DNA of 64,000 nt from Hymenochaete sp. R1 (Eukaryota; Basidiomycota; Agaricomycetes; Hymenochaetales; Hymenochaetaceae): assembly GCA_019400425.1 (NCBI GenBank), contig JAFREE010000007.1, forward strand, positions 1-64,000, read 5' to 3'. Every line of letters starts with the position of its first letter. Within the stretch, counting starts at the first letter, position 1. Made by a program: the position numbers and the translations under genes. The notes under the pieces were generated by a model. That model was given only the letters and a program-made list of their open reading frames with translations. It was not told the origin of the DNA and did not search any database. This document shows, in pieces, positions 11,114 through 22,520 of the stretch.

Positions 11114-11392
11114 ATGATTCGCAGACAACCGACCCTCATTGCTCTCACCGAAACAGACGTCCAGGACGTCCGCGATCTCTTTGAACGCATAAAGCAAGAC
11201 AAGGAAGAAGAGCGCCGTGTCCAGGAGCAGACCCTCGGCGCTCTATTGTCTGATACCAATACGAACACAAACGCGAATAACAATATAAACACAAAAGCCG
11301 TTGGAGGGTTTCCGGCGCTTGCGTCCGCGCCAGAGGGGCTGGACGCACAAGGAAGGCAGCATTCGAGGGATGAGCGGTTGGGCTTGCGGTGA
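11114..11392 (+). CDS. CDC26: Small CDC26-like subunit of the anaphase-promoting complex
   Basis: A single uninterrupted frame of 92 codons. The N-terminus MIRRQPTLIALTETDV has the pattern of the APC/C subunit CDC26, whose first dozen residues (M-hydrophobic-R-R-x-P-T) insert into the TPR superhelix of CDC16/APC6 and stabilise it in the nucleus. A charged helix follows (FERIKQDKEEERR), then an Asn/Thr-rich low-complexity stretch near residues 48-60, and the protein closes with DERLGLR, comparable to the short basic end of homologues. The length fits the family (about 70-110 residues). The call rests mainly on the N-terminal motif, so a different short helical protein remains possible. It is divergent from PRA1 and convergent with PEX5. 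Confidence 0.68.
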   Translation: MIRRQPTLIALTETDVQDVRDLFERIKQDKEEERRVQEQTLGALLSDTNTNTNANNNINTKAVGGFPALASAPEGLDAQGRQHSRDERLGLR

Positions 11393-11580
11393 ATTGGCAC
11401 TACTTCTCTGTTGTAATAGTATCACACTTGTAAGGTACGTGAAAACATGTCAGATATGGGGTCTGGGTGTAATGTTCATACAAAAGATTCCATTAGATAT
11501 GATGATGCTAGAGTTGTATCCAAAATGGAGTCGAAAGCAAAGCAACGGATGTATATAAGTACGTTTTAGAGACAGAGCTC

Positions 11581-14248
11581 TTAGGTATGGAATTCACGGC
11601 GAAAACCTAATCAGCACCCGCATCAGTGATCTCTCAGAGAACTTTAAACGTATATAAGAAATCTCACCGTCAAGATCCCTCTTCTCACACATCGTAGCAA
11701 GATCAACCCGCTGCAAATGCAAGCACGAAGTCCTCAGACTCTCCCACAACGCCAAAGAAGTGATGCCTCGTTTGTCACCGGAAGCAGCTACGCTCCCGTC
11801 ACTGTCCTGCATCACGAGCGCGTCCAGTATGTATTGCGTCGCTTCCTCGTATTTCTGCATAAAGTGGGAGAAAATAGTCTCTGAGAATAAGTTCGTATAC
11901 ACGGAAATTTCCTATGACCTACCCTCATATTCATGCATGCAATGCCGATGTTAAATCTCGCACGAATGTAGGATGGATTCAGTTCTAAAGCTCGGAAATA
12001 ATACTGGAACGCTTCTTCAGAAAGCCCACTGTTGGCGAGAGTAGCCCCTACGCGATTATACAATTGCCAATCCTGTAGCGTGCGACAAGTGAGAACGAAG
12101 GTTTGCATGAAATGTAAATGCGATTTCACTGACCTCCGGACGAGCCGACAAAGCAGCCTTGAAGCAGTCCCGCGCCCTTTCGTAGTCCTCGCCAGTATTC
12201 AACAGAACCGCAAGTGCAATCTGTACATCTGCGTCCACCTCTCCACTTGCCGCGGTCCTTGCCATCGCAATCAAACACTGCACCATGACATCCCTCTTCA
12301 TATCCTTCGTCATCCCCTCCGGCCCCTTCACTCTATTGAGTTTCTCATACCTGTCAAAATATTGGCCGACAAGATTCTGGTACTTCGGGTTTCGCCGTAT
12401 CCATTGATAGATCGCATCATCGGCAAGGTCGCGTTCGTTTTCGTTCGTGTGAGAGATGGCGAGGGCGAGCCATGTTGGCAGATGCGTGGGATCTAGGGAA
12501 AGTGCTTGGTTGAGTGCCAGAACGGCTTTAGCTTCGCGCTCGTTCTCCTGTTGCTTGACGCCCAGGTTGAACCATGCCAGGGCATTCATAGGATCCATTT
12601 GTACTTCAGCTTCGAGTTCTAGCACGCTCTAAACGTATCATTAGGAGCGCCCAATAGAAAAGCTTGTATTCAAATCCTGGATCCATACCTCGTACATAGA
12701 TTGGCTGGAATGTATGCTATGATGCATTGTCCTCTGACTCGAGCCACCTCTCAGGTAAGGGTTGTGCGGTTGAAATCGATAATGGGGTACGGGCTTGATA
12801 CCCCACGCTGTAGCTTCAAACGCATCCCAACTATTTTGCATGGTACCCCACTCCGCTTCTTGAGCCGTCGGAGCTGCATTTGACATTTGTTGCCTGTCAA
12901 CGGCAGATCGCGAGGCGTTAGACCAGTAGTTGATGTACTCTTCGTTATCCCGTTGAAAATAAGCCAGGTTCGGATCTTCCTCGCGAAGATCGTCAACAGT
13001 ATCCGATAGAGTCGATTCCCGCAATGGATCTGTATAAGACCGTTGGGCGTTGGAAGTGCTTGGGTCCCTAACTACTGAAAGGCCAGCGTTAATATCTAAA
13101 TCATATTATACAATGTCAACAACTATATAGAATCAAAGAGTAACTTACCAGCAGCCCTCTCCTTTCCTTTCCCTTTAACATCAACTACACCGAGATTTTG
13201 AGCTTCGCTTCTCTCAACTAAGTCATCTCCATCCACAACAACCTCACCATCACGGATGTTCTGCATGAGCTTCATGAACTGTGAATTCTTGAACTTAGGG
13301 TTTTGTTCGTCCTTGACCGAATCCATGAGTAATGCAGCTGTTCGAGCCAGCTCATCGGCATCTACACGCAGGCGTTGCTCGTCGCGGGTATGGTCCGACA
13401 GATTTACTTGGGATTCGAGCACTTCATTGGGCCGTGATATAAGAGACTCCTGCAGCGCTTCAAATTGCTTGTCCCACGATGTGGTGGAAGTCATTAGAGA
13501 TTGAGTCTGAGGCTGATAATGGGAGGACATCAATGGGCTTGAGACAAATCTGGAATGCGCCATGAAAGGGATAGTCGCCGTCGTCGTCGACGTCTGAAAG
13601 TCTTCTCATACTTAGCGCCAAAAGTACCGAGAGCATTGCTTGGACGTGAACATACCATTCTGTACGGGAGTCATCGCCTGCTTCCTTGACTCAAATGACC
13701 CACTGCGATGAAGGTTGGCCTGAGCAACTGGAACAGAGGCTGTTGACTGCTGCAGAAAATCCGCTGCCCATGAAGCCATAGGCCGGATCGCTTGCGAGGT
13801 GTGACTCTGCAAGGGGGGCGAAGGTGATTGTACGGGAGCATGTACATTCGGCACTGCTCGGTGCAAAAGAGATAGATCAAATGCATCTTGTAATGGACCA
13901 GGAGATACACTGGTCTGAGGACCCTGCCTTGAGAAGAATCGAGCCGCTTCTTGTTCGAAAGCCGGGTTTGCTTGTTGATGTGTTTTGAACACCTGTGAGG
14001 AATGTTAGTACCAAAATTGATTCATTTTTCTTCCAAGAATAGCCTCACTTGCTTTGATGAGCTTGCTCCTCCGGAGACAAATCGATCCTATAATATGAAG
14101 CCAAATTTTGTAAGATAGTCGGGAGAGTTACATGAGAAAACCAGCACACCTGTTGGATACCCCTGTCCTGGTCGAACCGCTTAGCAAGACCTTGTAGTGG
14201 GTTCACAGGACCGCAATCTACACCATTGACGAGCATTGGTAGCGCCAT
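11581..14248 (-). CDS. PEX5: Peroxisomal targeting signal 1 receptor PEX5
   Basis: PEX5 binds C-terminal SKL-type signals of matrix proteins in the cytosol and carries them to the peroxisome membrane. Nine exons (14248-14150, 14087-14049, 13992-13656, 13601-13149, 13074-12689, 12628-12134, 12072-11923, 11854-11668, 11606-11581) give 723 residues. The N-terminus MALPMLVNGVDCGPVNPLQG contains the conserved cysteine (residue 12) whose monoubiquitination allows receptor recycling. Tryptophan motifs of the WxxxF type are visible (WAADF, WDKQF), as expected for PEX13/PEX14 binding. The C-terminal half is TPR repeats: AWFNLGVKQQENEREAKAV, TWLALAISHTNENERDLA, ALAVLLNTGEDYERARDCF, YNRVGATLANSGLSEEAF, RFNIGIACMNMRKYEEA. 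All frames rejoin exactly, so the gene looks intact. The 3' end is about 190 bases from the convergent CDC26-like frame. Confidence 0.95.
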
Positions 14249-17200
14249 GATTATCAGAAGAAGAAAAGACAGAACCGGATGGGATGGTGAAAAGACGGTA
14301 GAGAGTAAGGAGCACTGACACCCCAGTAGGGCGGTACGAAAGCGCTCTCCTAGCGCGCTAGTGGGCGTTAGAGAGGAAAACAGGATCGACGTGTACATTG
14401 AGCGTGATTTCGAACTGCTTCCGAAGTCCGACTCCGAGGCCTCAGCTCTGTCCTTCTTCTTCCTAAGCCTCCTTTACCTCGTCCAACACTACTTCCCCTT
14501 TTTTTGACTTCAAATCACAAGCTTTTTAGAATCAACATATGTTTTCCTGTCAATTGCCTGACACATACACTTTTGAAGACTAAGATTGAGCTGGGGGGCG
14601 GCCTCCGTATGAGAGGCCCAAGGCACCTCCCTGGAAGGCAAGGACAACTTACAGGTACTACTAGTAGTAGGCCTCTGAGGAATATGAAGAGCCTGCATCT
14701 CTCACAGTTCAAACTGTGCTATTTGTGAGTGGACATCAATTGTATATGATGATGCGAAGAAGATCTCAAACTGTCTCGAGGGTCGCGTGGATCTGGTACA
14801 TTTTTCAAGCCGACGTCAAAACTGGTACCGGGTCCGAGTCAACGCGGACTCGGAACCCAACCTAGACGCTAAGACAGGGTAAAAGTCATGCTGGATTTTC
14901 CGCAGAACTACAGTCAGAAATATCCTTGTGTCCTTTATCACTTCAAGTTGATCGCAGGGTCTCATACGCCAGTGTTGTTTAATCCTTTCTTGAAGTAAAA
15001 AAAATCCACCAAACCCACAGCGATTGACCAACACGGCTCAAACAAGGGCCACTCCGCTCCAATTGCGACGGCGTGGCACAGCGTTACGCCTCTCGATCAA
15101 AGTCTCGACATTCATAGGTAATCAAAAAGATGGTCAAACGTGAGTTGATACTATGCATCAATTTGATGAAACTAGTTTTGATTTACTAGATTGGGTACGG
15201 GGACTCTCACAACGGGATCCGTGCTGGCCAGTGTCTCGGACGATGACAAAGGCTTATGCTTGTGCTACTACCCGTTCAATCCATCCATTCTTAGCCCTCG
15301 GATGAAGCGGTGTTATGTGGCACGTTTACTGTTATGTATCATGAGAATCATCCCCTCGAGAACGTTGATTGTAAGAGAGCTTTCCTCGTGTTGCAGGGGC
15401 CACCATCTCGTGTCGGAGGGCATGTCCGGCGGTGGTGTAGCATACAAACAAAGAATCCATCTTGCCCTCATCTTTGTCGCGATCAACTCGAACGAGTACG
15501 CAACGAATGGGAAGAGGCCGCGATTTCAATTGAGACCTATTGTGTGGCCTGTGTATTCGGAATTTCTGCCTTGGAAACAACTCGCCAAACCTGCCACTGC
15601 CCGAAACTATTCGGCGAATGGCGAATAGATGTCGTCAAACCGCTCCTCCCCTTCCTTAATTTTGCTCATCCTTAGCTTGGCAGAATTTGCCCTTCCGCAC
15701 GACGGCTTACACATCAAATTCACATTTGGCAGTATCTTCGGACCTTTCTGCTTCGCATCTATCCAGCCCTTCGCCCTCCATTTCCGCCGGATATCTTCGA
15801 AACTACAAGCTCTCATCGTTCCTTTCAACACCATCCAACGTAAACAATGCCTCTCTGCATATTCCTCTCCTTCCCCCTCTTCACTTCTCCTTCTCCGGCG
15901 GAAAATCCGATATCATCGAAGCGACGGTGTCATTTCCTCGAACGAGATCCTAATCCGAGCGCTGGCAAGATCAACCCTTGCTTGCGAGGCTCGAGTCAAT
16001 GATCTCTCTGCACAGTAATGTGGCGTCGGGGATGGATTCGCTCTCGGACGTCCGTTCCTACTAGTACGCTTACCTGCCTCTCCTTCCATGCCTCTTACTT
16101 CCGACTCCCACGTGGTATCGGGGAAACGAGGGCTTAACTCGAGATGTAGAAAGCTCGCACTTCGTTTCTGTCTAGATTCCTCGACTCATATGTGTCCAAG
16201 TGATCGGCGCGGTCGACCTACTCTGTGAACTTACTCCTACCGCACTAAACGGGGAGAGAAGGGGGAACTCAGGCGGGTAATTAGGCACTATCCGCGATCG
16301 ATGAATCCATACTTCGAATGGCTTCGGAATCGGAGGCTTCGAAACATAGCCTCCCCAACGTACGCTTATGCCTAAACAATGCTCCCTTTGATGTCCTCGA
16401 TCGTTTCGCGCCCTTGCCGTAACTAAAAATACGTTCTCGCCAGGCATCAGCTACATGTACCCAAGCGTCCGTATGCGTCTTACTTACGAGCTGAGTACGC
16501 CGGGTCCAAGGACAAAGAAAAAGATTATGCGGATCTCTCAAACGTAAGGATCCTTCCTATACGTCTTTCGAACCCGACAACTTAATCATCGACCGTCTCT
16601 CATCAAGAAGGCCAGACGCTTAAGCTGCCACTGGCATTCACCCTAACTAACGCAAAACCTTGTCGATCAATATCCCCCCCCCCTTCCCCCCTCTTCTTTC
16701 AGAAGGCTCGAACCCCTCTCTTTCCTTTCTTCTATTTCCTCTTTGCCCCCATTAACGATCCGTCCGTAATTGCTTCCGATCGAGTCGAGCCTCGCGCACG
16801 CCACACCCGCCACACCAGTAGCACCACTACCAAAATCTCTTGATCCTGAATCTCAAAGCCCCAGTCTAGCCCCAGCCCTCCAGCCCAATCCAATCCAATC
16901 CAACGATCTCGGGGTGGGTCGAATCTGGATCTCTCGATCGAAGGATGAAGTGGGGAGGCGGGAGACTCGAGGGGGAGGAAGAATAAGCGAGATCCGCCGC
17001 CCCGCCGCCGTCCCCCCCCCCCGTCTCGGACGTTCGTCAGACTAAAAGAGATCGATTTAACGGACAGATTTGTGAATATTGATTTTTTTACTTGTTCACG
17101 AACAATGGCAATGATGCGTGGTGCAAAGATCTCGGGTTCGAGGACACAGAGACTTGTGGCGGTCTGATCATCGATGTTGATTCGTGTGTGCGTCAGTGGG

Positions 17201-19021
17201 TGATCCGAGGTCCGTTTTTTACGTCCACTTTTCTGCCTTCGGTGGGGTAGGTTGACCGACCGGTGGGAGGGGGTGAGGCGGTAGGGGTGAAAAGCGAGAA
17301 ATTATGGCTGAAAAGGTGATTTTCTGTTTACCCGCTGTACCGTGTTGGGAGTAGAGAAGGGAAGAGGGGATTAGATGTAGGGTGGTTGAGTCGGGTTCAT
17401 AGACTGGAGTCTTCCACTTCTGTCATGGTTCAAGTCAGTCGAGAGCCTATAAAATCGGTCCTATTATTGATGCTGAATGGGAGTTGCAGAAGCTCCGCTG
17501 GTTCTTTACGATGTCTTATATTTCGCCTTAGTCATGTTGTTGTTGAGACTTACTAGTATTAATCATATTACATGCCAAAGTTCCTATTCGACCTCAATGA
17601 AACCTTGAAAGACGCTCTCACAAGTAAAAAAACAACCCCTCTTCGCTGATTTGTACATTAAGAAAGCAGTTCGCTTCGGACGATATTGTACACGGAGCTA
17701 AAATATAATATCACATGATAAAAATAAACAAAACAAACACACATCACGAAAAAAAAAGCAATAAACAAAGAAGCGTCGACCTTTGAGTTACACTGCGAAT
17801 CCCTGGCGAGGTCCGAGGATGTGCCTAACGAGCCTGAGCCCGGGAAAGAACCCCCTCTACAAGAGCGAGTCGACCGCCGATTCAATCGGCGTCCAATGTC
17901 AGAAACCGAATGTCATTACGAGAATGCCGAAGAAAGGGGAAGAGGAAAGGGTGACGAAGGTCAAACGGTTCGTAAGAAAGAGGTCCGAGAAGGTTGATGG
18001 TGCGGTGGGTACGGAAGTGAGACGAGGGAGAGCGAGAGGGAGGGTCGAAAGGCTGTGAAGCGAATAAACTGGCAAGGAAAACAAAATGAACGCCAGCTTT
18101 TCGCTAAAGGACGTTTATACGCTAGTGGATCATCGAACCAAACCGCCTTCAAAGCAAGCAAGAAACAAACAAAGGAAGGCCTCTTTAAAAACACGACTCG
18201 AAGCGGAAGAAGAGGGAAAGAATATAAAAAAGAATAAATGTTGATATGAGAAAGATAATTAACACAAGATAGAAGAGAAGAATTCTTTTGGGGATCGATA
18301 CAGTTTCTGCACAGTAATGAAGCCAGACACAATGAAAATGCAGCGATCAAACGTAAACACGAGTGGGAAATCGCCAAACTTCGAGCATGAATGGAATGGA
18401 TCGTTATACGAGCTGTGGCGTCATAGGTTAGACTATATATGATGATATAAAAACAGAATGAGGGCGATGGCACACACTTTGAGAGAAATTGGGACGATGA
18501 AAAATAAGAAAAGCAAAGCACTTGTCTCACTAACAACAGTAAGAGAAAAAAAGGGGGATGATTTCGTCAGCAAGGAAATAAGAACCAAGATCCGGATAAA
18601 GAAAAGGACACAAGTATCGCGGCGAGCGAATGGACGCGTCATGGGCCAAGTCACACGACGCAGAATTCAACGCAGGCTTGATCTGCGTTGAACCGGGGCG
18701 AATCGAGGCGCTATTAAGTGACTGTAATATACGAGGGAAGTAGGGTCGATAAAGTCCATTTAGATGCAAAAGCGTTGGATTCGTACGCATATCGAAGCTC
18801 TCGTGAAGGCAAGGCGGGCGGAAAAGATGCAATATGCGTTATAAATATAGCAGAAGCGATGGGAAGTCCGGAAATTGTTGATTGTGCACCATCGAAGGCT
18901 TGAGAAACATGGGCCATGGCTACCGGGCCGTGGATGAATTTGAACGTCGATGTCGTGAAATGAGGGAGTCCAGATAGGGATGCAGTAAATGAGTTGAATA
19001 ATGACGTCCCCCTGCTCAGCT
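14249..19021. other. Gene-poor stretch between PEX5 and the C2H2 factor
   Basis: Nearly 4.8 kb with no reading frame I can support. Frames of 60-145 codons occur on both strands but lack motifs, have skewed composition and end without plausible splicing. Notable contents are a 14-base perfect palindrome around 14656-14669, tandem CCAAT pentamers at 16885-16904, C-runs near 16675-16690 and 17010-17020, and a purine-rich minus-strand side at 17730-18200. Part of it must be the 3' flank of the zinc-finger gene and the promoter of PEX5. It may hide a non-coding transcript. Confidence 0.5.
16885..16904 (+). repeat. Tandem CCAAT pentamers (three plus one variant)
   Basis: Three exact ccaat units are followed by ccaac. 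CCAAT is the core site of the fungal Hap2/3/5 (CBC) complex. A closely similar run with four units lies on the other side of the zinc-finger gene at 21395-21414. Confidence 0.7.
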
Positions 19022-20831
19022 TCACACGGCAGCCAAACTCGGAGCAGGTCCGGAGCTTGGCGTTGCTTGCACGCTGCGCAATCCGCTCGATCCTTCCGAG
19101 TCATATGCACTCGAATTCGAGTCCCCCACATGGTGACCTATACCATTCCCATTATGGCCGTTCAGGTTTCCACCACCATTTTCAATGGTGTATTGCCCAC
19201 CGGCGGATTGAGCAGGTGAACCCCCACTTGCGCCAGTCGTCCGGAACGCACTAAGGGGGTTAGACTTGGAAGGAGAGCTGGCCTTCTGCGCAGCGAGCGC
19301 CGCCTGGTGAGGTCTCTTGCATTCTTGACCACCTTCAGATCTGAGGTGGCGCTGTATGGTTGTAGTTACCATATACGGAAAGCGGTCGGGGTAAGGAACA
19401 TGTCGAAAAGAGAAGATATATCGGGACCGCCGGTGAGTCGGAAAAAGGTATCGGAGAGTTAAACGCCCGCGGGACGACGCGTACAAAATGCGTTGAAACC
19501 GGCGGACGAGAGTGCCCGAAGTAGATGCGACAGAAGGGGGAAAGCGGAGAATGCGTCAGCAAAATGATCATCCATGTCGAAACACGATTCAAGCCAGAAT
19601 GCATCAATGCGCAGCTTGCCGGCCTCGAAGAGATGGTAAACAACGTACGTTGAGAGCATCGAGTCTGCTAAATGTCTTGCCGCAGCCGTGACAGACATTC
19701 GAATTTGATCTTGTTTGATGAAGCGCTTGATGCCGCCTGAAAAGAGGGCGCAAAGTAGGGTGCAAGATCGCGATGTTAGCTCAAGAAAAGAAACGCCCCA
19801 CGCGCTCGCGACTCACTTGCAATCGTGCTGGCGAGCAAAACCCTTGTTGCAGCCTGGCCATTCACAGACGTAAGGGCGCTCCTCCGTGTGAGACCGTAAA
19901 TGACCTAGAGGGTGATGATATGAAACGTGTGAGCAGGGGTCGGCGATGATGGGAGGCAGAATAAGGCCGGAGTAAACGGACCTCTTAGATTGAACCGACG
20001 CGTGAATGTACTCCCGCAACCGGGGACGGGACAGATGAAATGGGCCTCATTGCGCCGTCTGCTCGCGCTGGCAGCTTGCGTAGCACTCGTGGTGACCTGT
20101 TGCTTTTCGACTTGCAGAATCGGAGGTAAACGCGGGGGCGTCGAACCACCACTCAAATCGGTTGTCTGTTGCTGGGCGGCAATAGCGTTCGCATGACTGT
20201 AGAGGGCGGCGGCATTGGGCGCATATATAGCGTCTGAATGCTGACCGAGGGGCGAACCACGGGCAGACGGGGAGCCCGTAGGACCGGGCGTGGCCGGTGC
20301 CGCTGTCGGGGGCAAACTTGACTGGGCCTGGAAATGCGGGGATTGCTGGAGCTGTTGCTGCTGAATAAGAGGCGAGTACTGCTGTTGTTGCTGCTGTTGC
20401 ACCTGTTGATGGTGTTGCGGCTGCTGCTGTTGTTGTTGATGTTGCGGCTGCTGCATCTGAGGCCTTGATACCTGTCTGCGAAGCGAATAGTTGTTCTGTA
20501 TAGGCACTTGGTGATTTGGGGACGGGACGTAATGAGACTGTTGTTGACTGTGAAGCAGAGACATTGGCTGGCTGTAAGGGGAGTGCTGGCTATGGAGGGC
20601 GGTGTAAGGCATTCCGGGAGAGGACGCGTTGGAGCCAGTTGAATGCGGGGGAGTCGGTGTGCTGGTTGCTGTGTACGACGGGTTCTGCCTATGAATGTAA
20701 GGGAGAGTCGAATAGTTTGAATAAGGGGACGGATGGTGGTGTTGGTGTTGAGCTTGTTGTTGTTGTTGTTGCTGCTGCTGCTGCTGCTGATGTTGTTGCT
20801 GCCAGGAGATGTGAGAGTGATGGGCGTCCAT
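19022..20831 (-). CDS. C2H2 zinc-finger transcription factor with polyglutamine N-terminus
   Basis: Four exons (20831-19982, 19904-19817, 19736-19649, 19351-19022) give 451 residues. After [10 protein letters not shown] comes a glutamine run and a long Gln/Pro/Ser/His-rich region with further Gln blocks, as in many fungal activators. Three adjacent zinc fingers follow from about residue 265: [38 protein letters not shown], and [17 protein letters not shown]. Finger 3 continues SEGGQEC, so its fourth ligand seems to be Cys rather than His. Introns interrupt each finger. The Asn/Gly/Ser-rich tail shows no further domain. I start at the ATG at 20831, because the longer frame above it is low-complexity and looks like 5' untranslated sequence. 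The factor stands alone in a large gene-poor zone, which suits a tightly regulated gene. Target genes cannot be told from sequence. Confidence 0.88.
20380..20815 (-). repeat. CAG/CAA glutamine-repeat tracts inside the C2H2 factor
   Basis: Runs of ttg and ctg triplets on the plus strand (main block about 20753-20800, others at about 20385-20450) encode Gln on the minus strand. Such tracts expand and contract easily, and the mix of CAA and CAG shows some interruption of the pure repeat. Confidence 0.8.
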
Positions 20832-21394
20832 GATGGCAGTAGTGGTGGCGAGGAGGAGGGAGGGGAGAGACAGAGGAGGGAGAGAGGGGAAATGGAAGGA
20901 GGGGAGGGATACTAAATAGTTGAGACGGCGGTGGTGGTGGTAGGAGAGAGAGAGAAGAGAGCGAGTGGTAAGTGATGGACGAGGCACTGCCGCAAACCTA
21001 AAATGGAAGGCGATGCTTCCTCACACACACTCGTCCTTGCAGATTTCTTCTCCCGCTTTCCCGTCCGTCCACAGAGTTTGATCCAGCCTTGTTTCTTTCT
21101 TCTTCTTGAATATTATTAATTATTATTAATTATTATTATTCTTACTGGATCTGTTACTACACGAACATCGCTCTCGGGATCCCGTCGGCAGTCATGGACT
21201 AATAATACTCTCATTGCTGACTTATGTTCTATCGTCATACTCATACTCTCTTCTCTATTTTCGGCTATGACTAGTACTGACTCTCTTCATTACAGCTCCC
21301 ATTTCCCGCGCGCTTCTTCTCATCCCTCTCTAGCCGACTTCCCAATCAGGCCATTCAGGCGCTCGCTCATCCGCCCGCCCGCCCGTTTCAATAT

Positions 21395-21414
21395 CCAATC
21401 CAATCCAATCCAAT
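21395..21414 (+). promoter_or_regulatory. Four tandem CCAAT boxes about 560 bases upstream of the C2H2 factor
   Basis: Exactly four contiguous ccaat units. CCAAT is the known recognition core of the fungal Hap/CBC complex; the spacing of five bases is tighter than normal single sites, so the run could be functional or simply a microsatellite. Confidence 0.5.
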
Positions 21415-21870
21415 ACGTTACCTTGCGCGTACATCTTTCCATTACGACGATGACTACAGCTCTAGCTCTTCGTCCCCCTCTCTGCCGTAAATACGCCCTA
21501 CCTCGCCGTAGATCCACTTAGCCGCCCCATCACTCATCATCCCATCATCATCACCACCTCACCACACCACCACTACAACAACTCGGAATCCTCCCCCTCT
21601 CTTCCAAGCACCGAGCACCGAACAACGCATCACACTCGGACTCACCCAGGTATCAGTTATGCCTTCCCCTCCCTTCCCATTGGGTCGTTCCCATCCACAC
21701 GGTCCACGACGGTGCATCGCATTTCATCTCGCGAAATACAAATACAATCCCTCCTCTCCCTTATGCGATTGATCGATTCTCTCCCAACTGCTGGCGACAA
21801 TCAATCACGCCGTCAAGATGACTGACTGATCCCCATTTCCATCCCTTTCTCTAATCACTCCTCAACGCGC

Positions 21871-21890
21871 AACGCAACGCAACGCAACGC
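21871..21890 (+). repeat. Pentanucleotide tandem repeat (aacgc)4
   Basis: Four contiguous aacgc units with a partial unit on each side. Its role is unknown; it is probably a microsatellite. Confidence 0.8.
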
Positions 21891-22506
21891 AAAGCGCGGA
21901 ACACACGGCTCGACGACTTTGAATTCTTTGCCGTGGACGACCAACAAAACGGTGGTGGGGCCCGCATTTCCAATCCCCATCCCATCCCCTTCTTGACGTC
22001 CGTGTCCATGTGTGTAACGTTGCTGCGGCGAGAGATCTTAAACCCCGCTCAAAAAAAACACCAAAGAAAAAAACAAGCGTACTCCGCGTCCACTCCGAAC
22101 CCATCCGAGATCCGTCTCAACTGATCGATCCAAACACGCAAACAAAACCCAAAGCCCGCCCGACCTTCTCTTTTGGCAGTAGGACCAGTCGCCAAGCGCT
22201 ACTCAAGAGCTGACCAGTGCTGTGCACCCATAGCAGTTGTAGTTACTGGGTCCAAGTTGTCCGGACCTGACTAAGCGACGGACGCGGACGCGGATGCGTG
22301 TAACGGTCTCAGGCCTGCCAGTGGCCAAACTGGCTCTGACGGGCAACGGCTGCAACAACGAAGTGCTACACTGGCAGTACCACCCGACACAGGAAAAGAT
22401 GAAACCCACGTTTCATCGCCCCTCGGCTCGCCCAACTATAGTCCCGAGCTCACTTCGCCCTCCCTTTCGAAGCTCTCGAATTTGGCTCCATCTCGAGTCC
22501 ACCTGA

Positions 22507-22520
22507 CCCCCCCCCCCCCC
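22507..22520 (+). repeat. Homopolymer run of 14 C
   Basis: Fourteen consecutive C followed by gggcccc. Such runs are prone to sequencing-length error and can form G-quadruplex-like structure on the opposite strand. Confidence 0.85.

Noticed and set aside
15191..16018. Overlapping frames of 120-145 codons
   Set aside because: They overlap in several frames, lack homology-like patterns and are not connected by plausible introns.
20832..20987. Longer minus-strand start for the C2H2 factor at 20987
   Set aside because: The extra 52 residues are Leu/Ser/Pro low-complexity sequence from a purine/pyrimidine tract, typical of an untranslated leader; the ATG at 20831 gives a family-like start.
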